DNA of 64,000 nucleotides, from NCBI RefSeq assembly GCF_039710355.1, contig NZ_JBDKWZ010000002.1, forward strand, positions 248,001 through 312,000. Direction: 5' to 3'. The stretch comes from Rapidithrix thailandica (GTDB lineage: Bacteria; Bacteroidota; Bacteroidia; Cytophagales; Flammeovirgaceae). Shown one piece after another: positions 59,802 through 64,000 of the stretch (the stretch's first letter is position 1; each line of letters begins with the position of its first letter). The notes beneath the pieces were generated by a model. It was not told where the DNA came from. It saw only the letters and a list, made by a program, of their open reading frames with translations, and did not search any database. Position numbers and translations under genes: made by a program.

Positions 59802-60395
59802 TTATTGAAAGAGCATAGCCAAAATTATCAATAAAATAGACAGTAAAATATTTCGAAGTTTTTTCAGTGCTTCGTGCAACAGGTTTTTGACGGATTGTTT
59901 ATTAAGCCCCATTACCGCGGCAATTTCTTCATGGCTAAGTCCTTGAAAAAACTTAAGGTAAATTACTTCTTTTTGGCGTTTGGAGAGTTGAATTAAGGCT
60001 TGATGGAGCTGTTCTGACTGCTCTTGGGTACTTTGTTGCCGGATGATTTCATCTTCAATAGAAAAGGTGATTGCAGTTTGTTCCGGGGCGGCTTCCTCCC
60101 CCACCAAATGCCTTCTGGAACTCAGCCTCCGGATAATACGCAAACGAACCGCTTTCATCAAATAGGGCTTTACTCTCCGCACATCCGAAACGGATTCGCG
60201 TTTTTCCCAGATATCCACAAATACTTCCTGTATACAGTCTTCTGCAACGACAATACTTCCCGCAATCCGTTTTCCATAAAAATATAAGTCGTTATAGTAC
60301 AGTTTGAGCAATTGGGTAAAAGCTTTCTGACTTCCATTTTTCATCTTTCCCCAAAGTTCATGGTCACTATATTGACTGGTTGGTAAAGCGGTCAT
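59802..60395 (-). CDS. ECF-type RNA polymerase sigma-70 factor with hydrophobic tail
   Basis: A 197-residue ECF sigma factor. Region 2 spans about 25-95 (LLKLYYNDLYFYGKRIAGSI, VAEDCIQEVFVDIWEKR); region 4 about 135-185 (LSKRQKEVIYLKFFQGLSHE, IAAVMGLNKQSVKNLLHEAL). It then ends in ILLSILLIILAMLFQ, a hydrophobic tail seen in some FecR-linked Bacteroidota sigma factors. In this phylum such sigma genes sit right before fecR-susC-susD on the same strand. The FecR gene is ~17 kb away on the same strand with the array between, so the pair was probably split by the array. Confidence 0.92.
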   Translation of the reverse strand: MTALPTSQYSDHELWGKMKNGSQKAFTQLLKLYYNDLYFYGKRIAGSIVVAEDCIQEVFVDIWEKRESVSDVRRVKPYLMKAVRLRIIRRLSSRRHLVGEEAAPEQTAITFSIEDEIIRQQSTQEQSEQLHQALIQLSKRQKEVIYLKFFQGLSHEEIAAVMGLNKQSVKNLLHEALKKLRNILLSILLIILAMLFQ

Positions 60396-60484
60396 TTGTT
60401 TTGTACAGGCTGAAAAAAATTAGAATCCACGAAGTAAGTAATTTTTTCGAACAATAAAAGAATACTGTTCAAACGGTTGCTTAG

Positions 60485-60527
60485 ACAAAATCCCTCTGGC
60501 TAGTTTCCGACCGAGGGATTTTGTTCT
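60485..60527 (-). terminator. Terminator of lolD-like gene
   Basis: ACAAAATCCCTC and its exact complement (12-bp perfect stem) lie 35 nt after the ABC ATPase stop, with T-rich ends on both sides. It separates the ABC gene from the upstream region of the sigma factor. Confidence 0.8.
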
Positions 60528-60561
60528 ATTTCACTCAATACCAGCAACAATCCTTTGGAGT

Positions 60562-61242
60562 TTATGAGTTGACTTCTGCTTGTTGGGATGCAATTTTACC
60601 ATCTTTGATTTCGATGGTACGATCGGCCATTTGGGCAAATGCTTCGTTATGGGTCACAATTACGAAAGTTTGATTAAACCTTTCTCTTAACTGAAAGAAT
60701 AATTGATGCAATTCCTCGGCATTGTGCGAATCCAGATTTCCACTAGGTTCATCGGCAAACACAATTTTCGGGTCATTGACCAAAGCCCGCGCAACTGCCG
60801 TACGCTGTTGCTCTCCTCCTGACATTTCCGATGGCCGGTGTTCTGCTCTATGGGATATGTTCAACATTTCCATCAATTCTTTTACCCTGTGCTCCAGCTT
60901 TTTAGGATCCTGGTGGGCAATTAATCCCGGCATACTGATATTTTCAAAAGCCGTAAATTCCGGCAATAAATTATGAAATTGGAAAACAAAACCGATTTGT
61001 TGGTTTCTAAATTTTGCCAATTGGTCATCTGCCAAGCTAAACAAATTCGTATTCTGTATCCATACCTCTCCGTTTTCAGGGGTATCGAGTGTTCCTAATA
61101 TATGCAACAAGGTACTTTTACCCGCTCCGGATGCTCCTACAATGGACACCACTTCTCCGGTTTTCACTTCCAGATCTATCCCCTTCAGTACCTGTAAATT
61201 TTTATAACTTTTTGTGATATTTTTTGCCTTTAACATGCCCAT
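60562..61242 (-). CDS. lolD: ABC transporter ATP-binding protein (LolD-like)
   Basis: This 226-residue ATPase is of the LolD/MacB subfamily: Walker A GASGAGKS (36-43), LolD-type LGTLDTPENGEVWIQNTN, Q-loop QFHNLLPEFTAFENI, signature MSGGEQQRTAVARAL and Walker B IVFADEPSGNLD. LolD powers release of outer-membrane lipoproteins from the inner membrane, with LolC/E as the permease; in Bacteroidota the permease gene is usually elsewhere, as here. An alternative is a MacB-like export ATPase. ATG 61242 or 61236 (MLKAKNITKSY) is the start. Confidence 0.88.
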   Translation of the reverse strand: MGMLKAKNITKSYKNLQVLKGIDLEVKTGEVVSIVGASGAGKSTLLHILGTLDTPENGEVWIQNTNLFSLADDQLAKFRNQQIGFVFQFHNLLPEFTAFENISMPGLIAHQDPKKLEHRVKELMEMLNISHRAEHRPSEMSGGEQQRTAVARALVNDPKIVFADEPSGNLDSHNAEELHQLFFQLRERFNQTFVIVTHNEAFAQMADRTIEIKDGKIASQQAEVNS

Positions 61243-61464
61243 AGGAATTGAGTTCGTCTCAAAAATACAAATTTGTCCTTAGCTTACCATATTCTGTCAC
61301 CAGCCCCAAACTCATTGTTCCAAAAAGCGAGGTTTCAAATGCTCTTTTACTCTTTATAATTTACCTCTATTCCGTTGAGATAACGGTGCATTCGGTTAGC
61401 GCATCTTGCCCTCAATCAGTGCACGTTACTAATTGACAAGCCAAGGGGTCAAGTGCGATCATAG

Positions 61465-62781
61465 CTAATATTGATCCAGGAAATTTTGCCGTTTTCTACG
61501 TTCGGCTACATAACGCATGATTCCCCGGTAATAACTATTAGCAACTTGCACTACCCTGGGAGCTATTTGCCCTTTTTGCAAATTGTTTTTATCCAAAGCT
61601 TTCAGTTCATGTTCATTGTCTTGTAGCAAGGGTTCCGCATAGCATATGGGCGTATTCAATAAACGGCACAAGCGTAAATTACGGGCATAGACCCCTTCAT
61701 TGATTCTTAGACTGGTCACTTTCAGGTAAGAGGGCTCCTCTGAAGTACTCACCGGAGGAACTTTCAGGTAGGTTTTGAATTCTCCCATCACTTTTTCTGA
61801 TAAATTAACGGACTCTTGGATGTGATCAGAAAGCAAGATGCGTATAAAGTCAAAGCGATCAAGAGAGGTTTTTAATTCATGCTTCATATAAGCTCCCGGC
61901 ACGAAGACCATACTGAAATTACGTTTACTGGGCTTTTTCCAGCCTACATTTTTTTCATCCGCATTGTAATGGATCACTACGGTAAAGTGCGGTTTAAAAT
62001 AATTGATTTTATCTGCCCTGGCGTCCAGATCCGCCCGTAAAAAATACATCCGGTAGAGCATGGAAGCCGATGTGTTCTTGAGTTGATTTTTCAATTGGGA
62101 ATTGGCTACCCCGGCCTTCTTCATGGCCTCGGGTAATTTGGTTTCTTTCCAATGGTCAAAAGAAATCCCCAGAGCACTGTAGTTGCCTTTGTGGCGGGTC
62201 ATCATTACTTCCGCTCCCATTTTTTCCAGGCTGTCTCTCAACACAAAAGCCGTTGCCAGGTTTAGCTCCCCTTCAAAAAAACTATATTCCTTGCCTCCCG
62301 GACCTTTCATGTTCACAAACCGTCCCTCCTCTTTCGCTACGTCCAAATCGCCCGCTATATGTCCGGGGTCAATTGCAATTCGCAAGCCGGAAAGAGGCAA
62401 ATCACGACTAACCGGCACAAAATAATGATTTTGCTCTAAGATATTGATGGTCATCAACATACTTTGATCGAAGGGTGAAGTGCCTTTTGCCCGGTATAGC
62501 TCGAACTGATAAGACCTGTCGGCATATTTGATCAACTTCTTAAAATCCTCCAATTCGCTCCAGGCCAAAAAAAATTCCGGTTTATTAAGTTGTTTATCTC
62601 TAAAGGAGGCAAACATTGCAACCCCACGTTGGTCAATCCGGAAAAAGTTATGTACCTGACTATCTTTTACCAAATACTTTTTGGCTTTTTCCGAATAGTG
62701 GTTTGCTAAAGCGTTGGCATCCTTCTTCTCTTCCGGGACCAAAAGGGGAAATAACCACAGCCAAATGTAAAGTATTATCAT
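61465..62781 (-). CDS. N-acetylmuramoyl-L-alanine amidase (Amidase_3)
   Basis: A 438-residue secreted or membrane-anchored zinc amidase that cuts the bond between MurNAc and the stem peptide. An N-terminal hydrophobic segment (MIILYIWLWLFPLLVP) is followed by a long spacer. The catalytic domain starts at IAIDPGHIAGD (zinc-binding His141), then FFEGELNLATAFVLRDSLEK (second zinc ligand Glu), MMTRHKGN and VVIHYNADE. The domain carries a large insertion between the zinc ligands, and the family's last Glu may be in CYAEPLL. It acts in cell separation or peptidoglycan recycling; no specific partner is visible. Confidence 0.85.
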   Translation of the reverse strand: MIILYIWLWLFPLLVPEEKKDANALANHYSEKAKKYLVKDSQVHNFFRIDQRGVAMFASFRDKQLNKPEFFLAWSELEDFKKLIKYADRSYQFELYRAKGTSPFDQSMLMTINILEQNHYFVPVSRDLPLSGLRIAIDPGHIAGDLDVAKEEGRFVNMKGPGGKEYSFFEGELNLATAFVLRDSLEKMGAEVMMTRHKGNYSALGISFDHWKETKLPEAMKKAGVANSQLKNQLKNTSASMLYRMYFLRADLDARADKINYFKPHFTVVIHYNADEKNVGWKKPSKRNFSMVFVPGAYMKHELKTSLDRFDFIRILLSDHIQESVNLSEKVMGEFKTYLKVPPVSTSEEPSYLKVTSLRINEGVYARNLRLCRLLNTPICYAEPLLQDNEHELKALDKNNLQKGQIAPRVVQVANSYYRGIMRYVAERRKRQNFLDQY

Positions 62782-62957
62782 ATGAACTGTTCATTTACAA
62801 TTACTGCTAGCTGAATCATCAGAATTGGTTTCTGAGCAACTCTCCTACAATTTAATTTAACAAAGATAAGAATCAATATGTTTGGATCTTACATCTGGGC
62901 CGAGGAAGATGAAGCGTAAGACGAATGCTCCGGAGGGAAGAAGAAATCAAAGTGACG

Positions 62958-63071
62958 GTCTAGAACATAAAATACCACAAAGACTCTAAGACACGAATAG
63001 TTAATTTATAACTCATTTTTTTGTGTGAATCTCAGTGTCTTTGTGGCTATATACCTCCTTTTCAGGTAGAC
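62958..63071. mobile_element. MITE-like palindromic element, second copy
   Basis: About 114 bp. TAGAACATAAAATACCACAAAG and GTGTCTTTGTGGCTATATA (each quoted in part) match the internal parts of the 2158-2259 element; the outer ends (GTCT ... AGAC) are shorter and less perfect. It fills the gap between the amidase and EEP genes. Confidence 0.65.
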
Positions 63072-63095
63072 TTTTGTTACCTAAAAAAGAATTAG

Positions 63096-64000
63096 CTACC
63101 AGGTTAATTCCACGGTGCTTACCACAGCCCGGTGATCAGAGGGGTAGTTTTCAATTTTAATGTCCGAATATTCGCTCACTTCTCCTACAATCTTAGTATC
63201 CAGCACTTTTACCTGCTCACCTTTTACCAACACAAAGTCAATCCGGTCCAATACATCTTCTCCGTTTTTCTCATCTTCCGGTGTTGAAAGCGGGGTCCAG
63301 GTATCGCCCGGGTACTTGGCTTCATCCGGGAAAATCGTACGGTACGCATCTACAAAACCCAAACCTTCAAAAGCTTTGGTAGCAGGCCACTCTACTTTGA
63401 TTTGCACCACACCTGCTTCGGCGGCCTTTTCTGTCCAGTCAAGATGGGAGGGCTCGTTGAAATCTCCAGTCATGAACATGGGAGCATTCTCTCCGGCCAC
63501 TTTGTTCATTTCGGTAAGTATGGTTTCTACTTCACCTTTGCGCGCTTCATTGGCCCAGCGGATCGCTTCCTCTTCGGTTTTGATATACGGATAGTCACCG
63601 TACTTAATTTCGGCCAATTGATACGGTTGGTAAGGAATATGAATAAAGTGAGCATTGAAAAAATACACATGTTTTCCGTTGGGCAATTCGATTTTCACTC
63701 CGGTTTGGTTTGGCAACTCCTCCACGATTTTATATTTACTGATGATAGAAGCGCCCCCTTTCTGCCTGAAATGATGCCAGCCCCACTTTTCCGCAATAAT
63801 TTTTGAATTATCCGGGCGGTTTTGGTATTGCTCTTCTCCCGCATTGGGATTGAATCCATCCGGTTCCGATATACCGACTATTTCTGCCCCGGCTTTTTGA
63901 ATTACTTCCATGGTCTTCTCCAGTGGCTGCTTACCTGCATCTCCCCCATGCCAGAGATTATAAGCCATTACTTTGAGTCTTGTTTTCTCTTTCTTGGCCG
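63096..64000 (-). CDS. Endonuclease/exonuclease/phosphatase-family protein (5' partial)
   Basis: The frame has no stop up to base 64000, and the residues before ATG 63968 (KKEKTRLKVMAYNLWHGG) look like a natural EEP N-terminus, so the start lies beyond the window. EEP-fold motifs: VMAYNLWHGG, VGISEPDG (metal-binding Glu), FNAHFIH, FMTGDFNEPS (Asp/Asn pair), RIDFVLV and YPSDHRAVVS (catalytic Asp-His). The family hydrolyses phosphodiesters in DNA, RNA, lipids or inositol phosphates. A secreted role is common in Bacteroidota, but the signal region is off-window, so this is untested. Confidence 0.85.
   Translation of the reverse strand, partial: AKKEKTRLKVMAYNLWHGGDAGKQPLEKTMEVIQKAGAEIVGISEPDGFNPNAGEEQYQNRPDNSKIIAEKWGWHHFRQKGGASIISKYKIVEELPNQTGVKIELPNGKHVYFFNAHFIHIPYQPYQLAEIKYGDYPYIKTEEEAIRWANEARKGEVETILTEMNKVAGENAPMFMTGDFNEPSHLDWTEKAAEAGVVQIKVEWPATKAFEGLGFVDAYRTIFPDEAKYPGDTWTPLSTPEDEKNGEDVLDRIDFVLVKGEQVKVLDTKIVGEVSEYSDIKIENYPSDHRAVVSTVELTW

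Noticed and set aside
1..64000. tRNA, rRNA or riboswitch genes
   Set aside because: No cloverleaf, rRNA segment or known riboswitch core was recognised by eye in the intergenic regions.

Overview
The window looks like chromosomal DNA of a Bacteroidota, more likely a free-living, Cytophagales- or Flavobacteriia-like organism than a gut Bacteroides. Evidence: a SusC/SusD pair with an ECF sigma factor and a FecR anti-sigma; a TamL-type BamA-like lipoprotein next to a TrmH methyltransferase; many lipoproteins with a short lipobox; and start codons with hardly any Shine-Dalgarno sequences. No rRNA or tRNA gene was recognised.

Layout. 1-2.3 kb: the 3' part of a ThiS-like/Mut7-C protein and a secreted C1 cysteine peptidase. 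2.3-9.3 kb: a leftward metal-related group (CDF exporter, methyltransferase, two IrtAB/YbtPQ-like ABC half-transporters, a small protein) facing a divergent AraC regulator, with a perfect 8-1-8 operator-like palindrome between them. 9.3-20.4 kb: housekeeping and envelope genes (two paralogous TPR proteins, a TIGR04282 glycosyltransferase, a P-II protein, a rhomboid protease, a SprT-like protein, TrmH, TamL, a HAD hydrolase). 20.7-27.3 kb: a cox-type molybdenum hydroxylase locus in the order coxG-coxS-coxL-coxM-coxD-coxE. The large subunit carries AYRGAGR, so it is form II/CODH-like. 27.3-28.5 kb: two META/COG3650-type lipoproteins.

28.8-42.4 kb and 59.8-60.4 kb: a leftward polysaccharide utilisation locus. 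Its order is ECF sigma, FecR, SusC, SusD, an unrecognised secreted protein with a probable helical toroid, GH89 alpha-N-acetylglucosaminidase, a DUF1080 protein and a sulfatase. A substrate containing sulfated alpha-linked GlcNAc is inferred.

42.6-59.6 kb: the most unusual part. About 20 AT-rich genes, all on the + strand and mostly 110-280 codons, lie between the ECF sigma gene and the FecR gene, where Bacteroidota normally have these two adjacent. Nearly every intergenic spacer carries an imperfect palindrome. It has a left arm like CCAACAxxGnnTATA, a centre CTACTCATA, and a right end like AGACCGTTGGCAGTAAT placed about 15-50 nt before the next start codon. This is the architecture of a gene-cassette array with attC-like sites, yet no integrase is visible. 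The cargo is rich in families linked to immunity against toxins (at least three SMI1/KNR4-like proteins, DUF2004, UPF0167/CbrC, possibly DUF6985). It also includes a COQ4-like protein, a GNAT acetyltransferase, a DUF2569-like membrane protein and secreted proteins. Several cassettes are frameshifted.

Two non-autonomous repeat families are also present: three same-strand copies of a 163-164 bp element with TGAAGTG/CACTTCA ends, each just upstream of a + strand gene, and two copies of a roughly 100-115 bp palindromic element. 60.5-64 kb: a LolD-like ATPase, an N-acetylmuramoyl-L-alanine amidase, and an endonuclease/exonuclease/phosphatase protein that runs off the right edge.
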